A DNA stretch of 64,000 nucleotides from Drechslera avenae (Eukaryota; Ascomycota; Dothideomycetes; Pleosporales; Pleosporaceae): contig JAXRVH010000002.1 of assembly GCA_034640345.1 (NCBI GenBank), positions 496,001-560,000 on the forward strand, written 5' to 3'. Both the position numbers and the translations under genes were made by a program. This document shows, one piece after another, positions 11,383 to 22,330 of the stretch; within the stretch, counting starts at the first letter, position 1, and the number at the start of each line of letters is the position of its first letter. The notes beneath the pieces are model-generated. The model was not told where the DNA came from and ran no database searches. It saw nothing but the letters and a program-made list of their open reading frames with translations.

Positions 11383-11968
11383 CTATCGTTGGCCAAACTG
11401 AATCGTCAGCTTGCCCTTGGCCGGCTTGATTTGGTCCAGCTCCTCCTCCCCTTGGCTGCCCACAGCGTTCTCAAGCCAGTTGGTCTCGTCGTCGTCGTTG
11501 TCGCCAGCGGAGGGAGGGCGGCCATCCCTGCGCATCGACTTGAAGCGCTCGTTGAAGAGATGGGCATACTCGTCGTTCTTTGACGGTTGTTCGGTGACTT
11601 CGGGGAGAGCGCTCGGTTGTGAGACGGGGATCAGTTGCCTGCAAGGGATGAGCGTCGAGTTGGAGTCGAGGTGGGACCGAAAGAGCGACATGACGACAAG
11701 GCAGGCAGGAGAAACTTACTCATTGGTCTCAGCACAGATGCGCTCTAGATTCTCTCGTTGTCGGCGCAGCTCCTCTGGATCGGGCTGGGGCACGTTGTGA
11801 GTGCTGCTGGCGGTGCCATAGTTGGGCTGGTACTGGTCTCCCAGCAAGTGTGAAGCGTCCGACTGCTGCAAGGGAGCGTCAGTGAGTAGCAAGAGTGGCG
11901 GCGCATACACAAGCACTCACATCTGACTCGGAAGTCCGCCCTCCCAGGCACGACGAGCAGATGCCCAT
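11383..11968 (-). CDS. LAMTOR1/Ego1-like lysosomal-vacuolar anchor, 3 exons
   Basis: Exons 11921-11968, 11720-11865 and 11383-11638 join in frame to 149 residues. The first exon encodes MGICSSCLGG, a textbook N-myristoylation (Gly2) plus palmitoylation (Cys4, Cys7) signal. The second contains LLGDQYQ and the PDPEELRRQRENLERIC helix typical of the fungal LAMTOR1 family. In that family the lipidated N-terminus tethers the Ragulator/EGO complex, and through it Rag GTPases and TORC1, to the vacuole; the role here is by analogy. The introns have GTGAGT and GTAAGT donors with TGCAG acceptors. The first acceptor is CAGCAG, a tandem site that could add or omit one Gln. The C-terminus is acidic and probably disordered. 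The family call rests on the N-terminal motif plus the central helix. Confidence 0.75.
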
Positions 11969-13018
11969 GGAATGGAGCTGAAGGGGTCCGAAGGTCGAGG
12001 TCGAGGTACGCGTGCGTGTGTACGAGTCGGTCTAAGCAATACGTCTAGTCTTGTCTTCACGGTATCAATACAGGCTGTGAATGTATACGCTGGTCTACGA
12101 AAAGCATGCCGTATCGCTCAAGGAGACGAAGCTGGCGCCCTGTTGACGAGCGTGCCATGCTTCTTCCCTTTGAGTTGTGATGATCGGCGATTCGAAATCT
12201 CCGATGTCTTGGCGGGCAAGAGCCGCATCGTCACCCTCCCACACATCTACATTGTGCTCCAGCCTCATTGCATCATCGCGTCAACCAATGCCTGTATCCG
12301 AGACACTTGTCCATGGTTGATCAGAATCAGCATTCCTGTCACCTCGCCCGCTTCATGCCCTCGGCATCTGCCACTGACACCACCGCGGAAAGAAGACTAG
12401 ACCCCCTTTAGTGGCCACCATCGCTCGCTCCGATATCACTACGTGAGACTCTTCAAGCTACAGCCCATCCAGTTTTACCATGCAATAAACTTGTGCTATC
12501 GCTTTGTACCTCTCGATCATTCTACAGGTTCCATCCGGCCCATGGCGAATTGCTCACTGACGACCAATGTGAAACATTCTTCTCCACTCACATAACTTGG
12601 AAAGACTGAAGAACCGTGGTAGCAAAACCTATCGACGCGAGCGTGACAGGGAGCGTGGCGCGTCTCCTCCATTCCACACCTCTTCAAAAGGTATAGTCAA
12701 CGCCAAGGCTCCTCGAACCGGGCGATGGACTCTCGCTACCATGACTTGCAACATTCTCGAGTGAGGTTCCACGCAAGGTCATTTTGTGAAACCGACGTAC
12801 TATACTCCGTATCAGTACCCCTCTCTCTGCAAGGCACATTCTAGACATGGCTACAATCTGGATGGCTGGCCGCACGCCTGAACAGCCTGGTGTTTCTGAC
12901 ATAGTCCCTTATATGTGTGCTATCATGATCCCGCATCCATTCATCACCCCTCGAAGCCGGTCAGGTACCCTCGTCAACCTTCACTCGGGATAACCCTCAC
13001 TCTCTTGGGTACCCCGCC
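11969..13018. other. shared upstream region, no gene seen
   Basis: Between the divergent LAMTOR1-like gene and the large secreted protein gene. No convincing exon. Confidence 0.45.
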
Positions 13019-16000
13019 ATGTTCATTACTCGTTCTCTTCAGGCTTCGGCCCTCTTTCTTTCGTTTACTACTCTGGCTGAAGGCTGGAGTTTACATCGAA
13101 AGCACGATGAACACTCTGACCAACGTGACAACGCAAGATACCCAGTGTACCAACCGCGACGCGCATCCCACGAAAGAGTGACCGAAAAGCGTCACAATCA
13201 GCTGGTGTGCCCAAGTGACCAATGGCAGGCGTTCTTGGATAGTGTGCCCAAAGATGGGGTCACCATATTCTGCAACGACTATCTCGGTATTCCGCCTGCA
13301 ACCACAGTTGTCGAATATACTCCGACAGTGTCAGTTCCTGGAATTTCTCGTATGCAAAGCTCCTGCTTACATCACGCAGTACTGTCACAACCAGCGCCGA
13401 CGCCACCACTGCGACTACTATTACAACGCGTGTGGTGACCACCTCCACTGTCGTGAAGACAGCTACCACCACCATCGTGCCAAGACGTGTGCGAGCAGCT
13501 AATATCTTTGCTGTAGGCGAGGAACTTTTCTCGGCCGTTGTTGCCAACAGTACATCAGTCTCTTCAGCGAGTGCACCGGCATTTCCAACAGGTTCAAAAA
13601 ACGCACAGCAGATACAAGCTGAATCAGCGCTCGCCAACGCATGTTCTTGCAAGATGGTGAATCCCACGGCAACAGTGACGGAGTCCTACGCTGTTCCTGC
13701 TGTTGTAAGTTAGATTACCCCAATCAAAGAGATTAGCTGACAGTGTACCTTATAGACCAGTACAGTTGGTTACAGAATTTTGTCGATTGTCACCCTCACA
13801 GAGGTACGAGTTTTCACTGCCAGGACGACCGTAATCAGGACTTTGTCCACGAGCGCAAGCAGTGAAAAGTTAGTCAACATAAAGTCCTTCGACACCATAC
13901 GATAGCTAAAACATGTAGTGCCGTTTCTTCTGCCATCCCATCTTCTCTCGCGAGTTCTGGTATTAGTGCTGATGCGACTTCTGCATCGACCAGTGGACAA
14001 ACATCCATCTCAAACGGCCTGCAGTCTACCCCCGTAACTCTCCTGGCCATCACCACAAGCTCTACATCGCCAACGATCAGCGCTTCAGGCGCTTCAGCGC
14101 CCACAGTTACTGGCCTCCCTTTCAACTGCCCTCAAGATGACGGTAAACATATAGATCAGATCGTGGACGGTGTTCGACTCAACTATATAGTCATGTGCAA
14201 TACACAACTCCAGACGGAAGACCGTGTTGGGCCGCCAGTCACAGTGGATAGCGAAACAGCGTGTGCAGCGCAGTGCTCTCTTCTGAACGCTCAGACTAGT
14301 CAAGACACGTGCCAAGCTGCATCTTTCCAGGCTTACACTGATGGCCGTTCTGGCGGCCTGTGTACTCTAAGTGGAACCACCCCGGGGTATGTTGAGAGTT
14401 CGGGCTCCGTCACTGTTGTACACACAGGTACCTATTCCAACGGCGACCAGTGCAGGAATCTCAACTCGACGAGTAATAGCAGCCGAACCATTGATACATC
14501 GGCCCTGTACGCATCGATAACTTCAGCCGGCGTGGCTGTGTCAATTCCTGGCCTTGTAACACAGACGGCCGATGGTGGAGTCTACCTGACATCTTTTTCC
14601 ACTATATCCACCGATGCTAGTGGTTATAGACATTGGAGTTGGTATGTTGTCTCGGCATCTTCAAGCTTTTGGCGAGCGGTGTATGTGACTTCTTGGGAAT
14701 GTACGGCTCTCGTGACCCGCACAATCGTCTCGCAACCAATTACCTCTGTCGAGGTGACCACAATGACGATTATCAACGGCGCCACAACCACACTCATATG
14801 GGGTACCTCGACATCAGTCTTCACTAACGGAGGTGATGGGATGAGTCCTCCGACTTTTGTGCCCGCTGTTACTACCGAAAGCAATGGTGATGTCACCACA
14901 TGGTTTTCTTTAGCAACCCAGACAACGACCGGTGGAGAAGGCATAGCTTCTCCTACTGGAACCCCGGTTGTTGGCAATATAACTGTTTCGGGTAGCACTT
15001 TCGCGTTCTCATCAACTGGCGATGCCGGTATCCTACCGCCCGTTCCTACACCATCTGCAATTGTCAGTACAATTGTGATCTCCGGAGACGCACAATATAC
15101 CATGTCCGGCTCAACATACACCAGCAACAGTAACGGTGGTGGTGGTATTATTCCACCACCTTCCACCACTAATGGATCTACTAATATCAGCTCCATAGGC
15201 GCAACTTTGGTCAGCTCGTCGACAGGAGATGCCGGTGGGTATGGGCCAGAATCAAGCAGCTCGATTTCGGTCTACCCAACTGAGTCGTCTGGGAGCGGAA
15301 ACTTCACAATCTCCGGCGCTACATACACAGCTGTATCGACAGGTCTGGATGGAATCATCGCTCCCACTGTCGTAACTGCAATTGGAAATTCTAGCGTGTC
15401 TACCAGCCCACCTGCCGTGGTGACTTCAGCAGGGACTTTGGAGATTACAATTTCTGGCTCGACTGCGACATTGCAAAGCACTGGAGGAGAAGGCATCCTC
15501 CCTCCCCTTTCATCTGCCAATATTTCACTTGGAGTTCCTGTTGCGGCAACATCTGGAGAAGCTTCTTTCGCTACAAGCAGCAGCACTTTGACCATTTACT
15601 CGACTGGGGATTCCGGTATTCTTCCTCCGGAAAGCAGTAGTAGTGTCCCACTTTCTGGCAACGAGACTTCTGTGACTCCTTCGCCTACAGGTGGTACTAT
15701 CAACGTCACATTTTCTGGTAGCACTGTATCCGCCTCTACCACCGGTGGCTCCGGAATTCTGCCACCGCTGGTTTCCAACAGCTCTAGCACAACATCAGCA
15801 ACTCCAACACCCAGTCTCGAGATCGAAATATCGATCGGACTTGGTACAGTGGAAATTTCGACCTCTTCTAGCACGGCGATCACCCTATCTACCGGTGACA
15901 GTGGCATTTTACCTCCAGCACCTTCCAATGTCTCTGCATCGTCATCGCAAAGCGCAGTACCCACACCAAGCGTCGATCTCACGTCCGTTGGAGGTACGAG

Positions 16001-17921
16001 CAACTTCTCGATCCAAATCAGCACAGCGACAACCTTCTCGACTGCTGACAACGGCGTACTTCCGCCTATCTCCATCCCAACAGCAAGTCCAAGCTTGAAC
16101 TCCACTTCAGAAACACCATTCACAAACTCCGAACGTCCTCGAACCGGCGACTATTCGGAGTCAACATCCATGACGCCTAGCATTGGAGTTCCTTCACTCT
16201 CTATAAACTTCACAGTCTCGGTTGCTACAATGGCAACTCCGGGGCTTTCTTCTTCCATAGATGAACCCCGTACATCTTTCTTAAACAGTTCGACGTCAGT
16301 TATCAACTCGATAACGCCTAGTGCATCACCCACTCCAGGCCTGAATTCATCGTCTACAGGGCCTACTTTTACGAACTCTGGTGCCGAACGGACCCCATTC
16401 TTTAACGAAAGTACATCAGTAGCTAGTAGTAGCTTGGCTCCAGTCAGCGTTGCATCGACACCAAGCTTGAACTCGTCGACTGGGCCAACTTTTACCAATC
16501 CTGGTTCCAGCGGAACCACATCGATTCCTAGTAGTACACTGAGTCAGACAAGCGTCACACCAAGCGCAAGCTTTAACGTGTCGCTGAGCTCTACCAGCCC
16601 ACCGCTACTCAACACGACAGTAGATAGCGCGTCCGATCTCTCCAGCTCTACTTCATTGAACTCGACCGTTCCAGTCACTAGCCCGACCGACTCTGCTCTA
16701 GTCTCCACCCCTACTGTGAATGCCAGCACAAGCAGTAGCTTTGTAGCAGTTATTACTACGACTGTATCGGTATTCGTTCCGCCTTTGTCTGTAAATGCAA
16801 CAGGCTCTTTCCCGAGCTCTGGTATCTTCACAAGAATCACTCCTTCGGCAAACAGTACGTCGCCACCGACCAATATTCCTGTGGTCTCTTCCGGTATTTT
16901 GCTGCCACCAAGTAACATAACGACGAGTTCCTCGTCACTAGGAACACCCATAGTGCCTCCAATCTTTGGTAATACTACAGTTCCCTACGGAAGCGACTCC
17001 AGTGCTAGTACTTTCCCATCCGTCACACCAAGTGCTCCGTTTAACTCGACTACTGTTCCACCTTTCCCAACGGGTAACTCTTCTATCCCACTACCAACGC
17101 CTACTGGGCTTGTCAGCAGTGCCACTACACTCGATATATGCCCAACTACACCTATCATAATCACAGTCACGTCTGTACAAACTAGTATCCAGGTCCAGAT
17201 TTTGACCCTCACTGAAACCGTAACATCAGCTGCGATCTCCGTTACTTCCTCGGCGTCACCATTATCTATCACATCTAGCCTGCCCACCCCAGCTAATCTC
17301 GATACCGCAGAGCGCCGGGCAGGCCAGCCAGCAACGCAGCCACAGATTGACGCTGCCTGTGCGAATCGTAACAACCTAGTGGCAAACCCCAACTTTACCA
17401 TGAGCAGTGATAATACCGTCGCGCCCTGGACAGTGGACAATCTCGACCCAACCATCACCGTCGGATCCGAGCAAGATCCAAACAGCAACGGAACAATTGC
17501 GCAGTTCAAATCCGCAGTGGTCGGCCGCACCTTGACAATCACACAGCCGCTAACACTCTGTCCGGGTCAGCAGTACAGGCTATCATCCATGAACCGACAA
17601 GCTAATACCATGGCGGGATGTACAGCCCGATACCGCATTGGAAATCACACCGTCTACACTGTGACACCTCAGACAGCATGGTTGCAGCGTAGCGAGTACT
17701 TTACCGCCAGGCAGGGTGTAGATGGTGCGAGCGTGAACATGCAGATCACGGCTAGTTGTTCTGGGTATGCTGGTATGCCGGTTACGGACACAGCGGGATG
17801 GATGAGGGTGGAGATTAGTGCGGTTAGCGTAGTATTGTATGATGCGAATAGTAAGATTAAGAGGGCGTTTAGTATGGTTGAGGAGGAACCGGTCGAGTAT
17901 GCGGCACTCATGTGGTCGTAG
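13019..17921 (+). CDS. giant secreted Ser/Thr-rich repeat protein, 4 exons
   Basis: Exons 13019-13329, 13380-13704, 13756-13868 and 13919-17921 join in frame to about 1,583 residues. The N-terminus is a signal peptide (about residues 1-22, MFITRSLQASALFLSF then TLAEG). Parts in order: a short Cys-containing segment, Thr/Val-rich linkers, a cysteine-containing region reading FNCPQDD..CNTQLQ..CAAQCSLL that resembles a PAN/apple-like fold, about eleven copies of a (S/T)(T/G)G(D/G)xGI(L/I)PP motif in Ser/Thr/Gly-rich sequence, a long NSST-rich stalk with many potential N- and O-glycosylation sites, and a C-terminal module starting NNLVANPNF that resembles a CBM4/9-like beta-sandwich. There is no GPI signal or final membrane helix, so it is probably released or wall-bound non-covalently. 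A cell-surface or adhesion role is inferred. All three introns are 50-51 nt. Confidence 0.8.
14827..16070 (+). repeat. degenerate coding repeat around a GILPP core
   Basis: About eleven imperfect copies inside the large secreted protein, spaced roughly 30-45 residues apart. Examples are GDAGILPP, GGEGILPP, GDSGILPP (twice), GGSGILPP and ADNGVLPP; earlier copies drift to GGDGMSPP, GLDGIIAP and GDAGGYGP. Each is usually preceded by a Ser/Thr beta-strand-like segment. Confidence 0.85.
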
Positions 17922-18595
17922 GTTAGTTGGGTTTGCTTCTAGGACATGAAGTGATAAATGGGAGAGGGGGGGTTAGGGATGAGGGGAAAGTGTTGGACCG
18001 CCATTTTCTTAGGGGGGTTTTCACATGTGCTACGAAATTGATATAGCGAGATGGCGGTTTCTTTGTTTAGCCGTGGGTTTTTCGCGTCTGGTTCGTTATT
18101 GAGGTAGCTTAGAGCTTTTATTTCATCTTCCCCTCCTTTCTAATATCTTCATGAATGAGTATCCAGAGTAGTTGTATGTCATGGCGACAGATTTATCTGG
18201 AGTTGTTTACGTGATATGCAGGTTTTAAATTACATCGTTGGTGGAGGCCGTCAGTGTTGCAAGGTTGATCATGACGTGGCCGGGATACAAGTGTAAAGCG
18301 GTACAGGAGACGTTGTCTGGTGGTATCATTGTTCAAAAGAAGCGAATGATGTGTTATTACTATTGAGGAATTTCGTCACTTTTGCTAAAAAGATAATCTC
18401 GTATGCAGACTTTGCGCTTGGGCTTTGGGAGGCGGTTGTTTTAGTACCTGGCAGGATACACTTCTTGTAATCGCTCAAAGTTTCTTTTTGGTTGTTGCAG
18501 TAGATTGTTAAATTGCTGATAGGTACCGTCTTCCATATAGTCCAACAACTTATTCATACCAATTACCAACCTCTCTCCAACCATTCCAAGCCCAT
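17922..18595. other. no gene seen
   Basis: Convergent 3' flanks of the secreted-protein and PEBP genes. No domain or splice pattern recognised. Confidence 0.5.
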
Positions 18596-19189
18596 TCATA
18601 GCTCGTCTTTTCCTTCTTTCCAGCCATCCCCAACACCCCTCATCCACTGTAGCCCCACCAACTTGAGTCCCTTGCTCTCCACTACATGCTCAGCCCTGAA
18701 ACTCCTCCTGTCTACAAACTCCTCGCCTCCCACATCAGCCTTCTCCAGCCCACGGCCCTCCTTTTCTTCAAACAACAAGAACAGATACCGATGTGGTCCA
18801 CTCTCGTCCTTTGGCCCGGGCGCCAGGTATTGCGTCAGCGTCGTTCCGCTTGTGGTGATGTCATCCGAAGCATCACTAGCAGACGGAGAAGGAATAGAAG
18901 TCACGACCCAATGGCGCCAGTATGCAAACTTTGGATCATCTGGCGTGGGCGCATCGGGATCGATCATCATGAACGTGTAAGTCGAGTTTGGCAATGGCTG
19001 GGGGCTCGAGATTGAGATTTTGGGTTGTTCCTTGACTTGGCTAACGCGCGCGAGTGCTCCTTGTAGTGGTGCGAGGCCAGAGGGGAATGTGACGCCTAGG
19101 TGTAGGATGGGGTTGAAGTTTGCGGGGATAATGGCCGAGGGAAGGAGCTTGGCGCCCTTGAGGGATTCGACGAGTGTGTTGGCGGCCAT
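18596..19189 (-). CDS. PEBP-family protein (phosphatidylethanolamine-binding)
   Basis: Single exon, 197 residues from the ATG at 19189; the frame opens two codons earlier at a GTG. PEBP hallmarks are the strand and ligand-site segment YTFMMIDPDAPTPDD followed by WRHWVV, and GPHRYLFLLFEE in the second half. Fungal members include the carboxypeptidase Y inhibitor TFS1 and modulators of kinase signalling; which applies here cannot be told. Compared with the minimal family it has a Ser/Asp-rich insertion after the first motif. The protein ends exactly in -KDEL, but the N-terminus (MAANTLVESLKGAKLL) is not a clear signal peptide, so ER retention is doubtful. Confidence 0.88.
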   Translation of the reverse strand: MAANTLVESLKGAKLLPSAIIPANFNPILHLGVTFPSGLAPLQGALARVSQVKEQPKISISSPQPLPNSTYTFMMIDPDAPTPDDPKFAYWRHWVVTSIPSPSASDASDDITTSGTTLTQYLAPGPKDESGPHRYLFLLFEEKEGRGLEKADVGGEEFVDRRSFRAEHVVESKGLKLVGLQWMRGVGDGWKEGKDEL

Positions 19190-19934
19190 GGTCACGACAG
19201 GAAGGATTGGTAGGCTTCAAAGATTTGTTTAGAAGATGCGGAGGGGAAGAATCGTTGCGTGGTCAAGTGATTTATGGTATTACTATGAGAACGGTGATGA
19301 TCGGCTATTGGTGGATAAACCCCGTCCCCGCTCAGGGCTCCGCTGAAGACTCCGCTCTTGGCAGCTTCAGCGGGCATAGTCTCGGGACGAATTCGACAGG
19401 AGCGAAGAGCTGTTTATGTAAGCCGTGCATACATGGCACTGTCGTGAGCGCTGGTGATTATCTTGGCTCGGTGGTGAGTATCCTCGTCGTCTACCGTACT
19501 ATGTTGAATTGGTATTCTCACAGCGTGATATTCCGGGGACAAACTCCCAGCGTAGGCCACGGTAGCAATTGTTTTCACATGAGAAATCAGGATAGACGCA
19601 GTACTGTAATTTGCGTTATCAAATGATGCTTTTATCATCACTACTTTAGCACCACTTCCTTTGTTTGTGCGAGCACATCTGCCAGATTCTCACTTCAAAG
19701 TATCTGTATCAACTTTCGAGCGCAAGACATGCTAATATACTGTATTTTTTCGATGCATGCAAAGATGCGGGGTCCACTACCTTTCACTTTCACTATCACT
19801 CTCACCGTTGATATCTTCTATGAATCTCACCAGCACCACAACAACCACAACCTCATCTTCTCAAAGCCCTTACATTCTCTTGCCCCATCTCAATCTAGTA
19901 CAGCACAGCATAGCACACAAAACACACATACAAC
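19190..19934. other. divergent promoter region
   Basis: Separates the PEBP gene (minus) from the DEDDh-fold paralogue (plus). It contains a perfect 9-bp inverted repeat, CCGCTGAAG / CTTCAGCGG (19340-19348 and 19365-19373), with a 16-nt spacer. No gene seen. Confidence 0.5.
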
Positions 19935-20951
19935 ATGTCCCCTTTCACCCCCGGCAAGCTCCTGCAACTACGCGCCTCCCTCTCCGCCCACCCGGACCAG
20001 GAAGTCCTACGTACCTACTTCAAAGGCACAAGCGGCAGTCCCCTCTGTTCCGCCGTGCTCGTCACCCTGCACCGCAAATGGTCTGCCCACGCCCCCTACC
20101 GCCTCACCTCGTTGGGCATAACAACCTACACGCGGGGCAGCAGCACCACCAGCACCGGCGTACCCCCAACTGCAGGCCCACACGCCGAGAACATACTGCG
20201 AGAGCTATGGTGTCTACACCTTGTAATCCGGCCTTTTGCCCATCTCGACAGCACAGCCAGCGGCCTCGCCCCCTTCCACTTTGGCCACACAGTCTACGTC
20301 AGCCCGGCCGAAGCGCTCGACATGCTCTCCGCCATCTGGCACCAGCCCATCGACGAGCAGCACCCCAAACAAGGCTTCCGGCCCATTGTCTACATGTCCT
20401 TTGGCGACAACGACAGCCTGGGCAAGATGCGCCGCCCGGCCTTTGACTTTGACCCCGCCACCGTGGACACGACGGTCGCCACGCTCGACGCGCAGATTAT
20501 CCCCCAGCAAGCCAAGATTACGCGCCATGCCGACGCCAGTCTGGACTATCTGCTGCTGCAGTTTCAGGTTCCGGTTTTCCATCAGGAGAATGCGGGAAAT
20601 ACGGCTGTGTATGCGGCTGTGGCTGCGGTGCTGTCGGCGCTGAGGGTCGATCTTTATGCCAGCGCGAAGAATGCGGCTGCGAAGCCCGGCCGGTCGGGCC
20701 AGTCGAGTGGGAAGGAGGCTGGGGAGGTGGTTCAGGGGCTTATGGATTGGCCGACTCCCGCACCACCGTGGGGGGTCGACGTGTATTGTTGGAGGTGTGG
20801 GAGTGGGGAGCATGGGTTTGGGGAGTGTGAGATGGAAGAGGAGGAGGAAGGGGAGGGGGAGGTAGGGTGTGGGAAATGTCGAGTTTCAAACCAGCAATGG
20901 AGAAGGGAGAATGCGGGGACGCATGTGGAGGGTTTGTGTTCTTTTCGGTAG
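19935..20951 (+). CDS. RNase H-like (Gfd2/YDR514C-type) protein, catalytic residues lost
   Basis: Single exon, 338 residues. It aligns along its whole length with the 337-residue protein encoded at 21317-22330 on the other strand. Shared landmarks are HAENIL, APFHFGHTVYVSPAEALDML, RPIVYMSFGDND, NAGNTAVY and a C-terminal PPWGVDVYCWRC Cys/His module. In the intact relative the first catalytic motif is SLDTEW; here it reads TLHRKW, so both acidic residues are replaced (Asp to His46, Glu to Lys48). The AGND motif is AGNT (Asp to Thr223) and the nearby His aligns with Glu. Loss of metal-binding carboxylates predicts a non-catalytic pseudo-enzyme (inference). The C-terminal module keeps CxxC and further Cys/His pairs and has a Glu/Gly-rich insertion. 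The frame is fully open, so the protein is probably expressed and kept for a binding role. Confidence 0.8.
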   Translation: MSPFTPGKLLQLRASLSAHPDQEVLRTYFKGTSGSPLCSAVLVTLHRKWSAHAPYRLTSLGITTYTRGSSTTSTGVPPTAGPHAENILRELWCLHLVIRPFAHLDSTASGLAPFHFGHTVYVSPAEALDMLSAIWHQPIDEQHPKQGFRPIVYMSFGDNDSLGKMRRPAFDFDPATVDTTVATLDAQIIPQQAKITRHADASLDYLLLQFQVPVFHQENAGNTAVYAAVAAVLSALRVDLYASAKNAAAKPGRSGQSSGKEAGEVVQGLMDWPTPAPPWGVDVYCWRCGSGEHGFGECEMEEEEEGEGEVGCGKCRVSNQQWRRENAGTHVEGLCSFR

Positions 20952-21316
20952 GGGGCTGATTGATTGTGTGTGAGAGAGAGAGAGAGGACGAGGAGGAGTG
21001 CACGGTAAGAACATGATGACAAGTTACTGAAGAATAATCACAAAAGGCGTTTTCAAGTACCAACTACAGCATTTTGCTTCATGATAAGTCTTTTTTTCAA
21101 TTTCGCTTGACCGCAATTTCCCCTCTCTTCAGGCATGACATGTTGAATCTTCAACTAGGGATATATACAACCCGTTTTCTAATCCTAGGCCTTTTGGCAT
21201 CTTTCTTCCATGAGTATCATTACACAAATCATCCCACTTCCAAGCTTCAAGAGCCCGTCGTCGTCATTGTCGTCAATCTTGTTCCGCTCCTCCGTTCCTG
21301 CGTCTGCCTACCACTG
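20952..21316. other. convergent intergenic region
   Basis: 365 bases between the convergent DEDDh-fold paralogues, with a short GA repeat at about 20970. No gene. Confidence 0.6.
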
Positions 21317-22330
21317 TCACATGTCGCTAGGAGGCAGCTCCTGATGCTGGAACAAGCACCTCCCCGTCGTATGCGTCCGACTAGCGTTGAACAAGCGCTT
21401 GACGCCCGAGCTCGTGCAAATTTCACACTGCACCTTGGCAAAGCACTCGGATCGCAGGTGGTTGTCGCGCTCACACCGCGTGCAGAAGAGCTCCAGGCCC
21501 CAGACCGGTACCGGAGACTTGTTGGCCGTCATGAGCGCACTAACAACCCACTGCACGTCAATACCATCGACAATAGCAGGGGGCTTGTTGTGTCCGACGC
21601 CGGGGTAGAGTGTGTCCTTGAGTGCGAGGAGAATGGCGGCTATGAGGGTACCGGCGGCGTCGTTGCCTGCGCTGTGGAGATTGGGGACCGTGAGGTTGAA
21701 GTGAGAGAGGAGGTCCTTGAGGCCGATGAAGGGACCCTTGGGGCCCTTGATTCCCGCGTCTTGGGCCATGGCCTGGGTGTCGATGACCTTGACAATGGTG
21801 CCGTAGCTGAGGAGGTCGACGCCGAATTCGCTCAGGATGTGGTCGAATTCATTGTCTACGGCGTGGCCGACGAGGATGATGGGCTGCAGGTAGGTCGGGT
21901 CTAGCTGGTGGGGGCGCACAAACGTGTTGATAAGAACCTGCCTGGCCTCGTCCTCTGTGATGAACTTGGTGGTGCCCAACTCGAACTTTTCGGGGTCGCC
22001 GGCGCCGGGGAAGTTGTTGCGGAGGTGCGCGTGGGGGATGATGCGCGCGTGAGCAGTCTGCACCCCCGTCAGGATGTTGTTCGCGTGGATGTTGGGAGAA
22101 ATGAACTTGTTCTCCAACTCCGACATGCCCAGCTCCGTCACTGGCTTCGGCTCCTTCTGCCACCACTCCGTGTCAAGGGAGATGATGGCAGCGTCATGGA
22201 GGCGGCCTGACGGGTCGTCGAGGACGGGCGCGCCGAGAAAGTTGCCCAGAACCTCGTTGGCGGATTTGCTCTCTAGGAACGCTTTGAGGAGTTCGTTGCC
22301 ATTGTACGCGGATGAAGAGATGCCGACCAT
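21317..22330 (-). CDS. RNase H-like DEDDh-type nuclease (Gfd2/YDR514C-like)
   Basis: 337 residues from the ATG at 22330. The frame continues 116 codons upstream, but that part looks non-coding, and this start gives nearly the same length as the neighbouring paralogue. The fold is that of DEDDh 3'-5' exonucleases: SLDTEWW (Asp53, Glu55), ILVGHAVDNEFDHI (Asp159/Asp163) and NLHSAGNDAAGT (His219, Asp224). A C-terminal module CTRC..H..C, CEIC..H..C (Cys283, 286, 296, 302, 305, 325) may bind zinc and possibly nucleic acid. The domain is known from Gfd2/YDR514C-like fungal proteins; substrate and pathway here are unknown. It converges tail-to-tail with its catalytically degenerate paralogue, consistent with an old local inverted duplication. 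Confidence 0.8.
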   Translation of the reverse strand: MVGISSSAYNGNELLKAFLESKSANEVLGNFLGAPVLDDPSGRLHDAAIISLDTEWWQKEPKPVTELGMSELENKFISPNIHANNILTGVQTAHARIIPHAHLRNNFPGAGDPEKFELGTTKFITEDEARQVLINTFVRPHQLDPTYLQPIILVGHAVDNEFDHILSEFGVDLLSYGTIVKVIDTQAMAQDAGIKGPKGPFIGLKDLLSHFNLTVPNLHSAGNDAAGTLIAAILLALKDTLYPGVGHNKPPAIVDGIDVQWVVSALMTANKSPVPVWGLELFCTRCERDNHLRSECFAKVQCEICTSSGVKRLFNASRTHTTGRCLFQHQELPPSDM

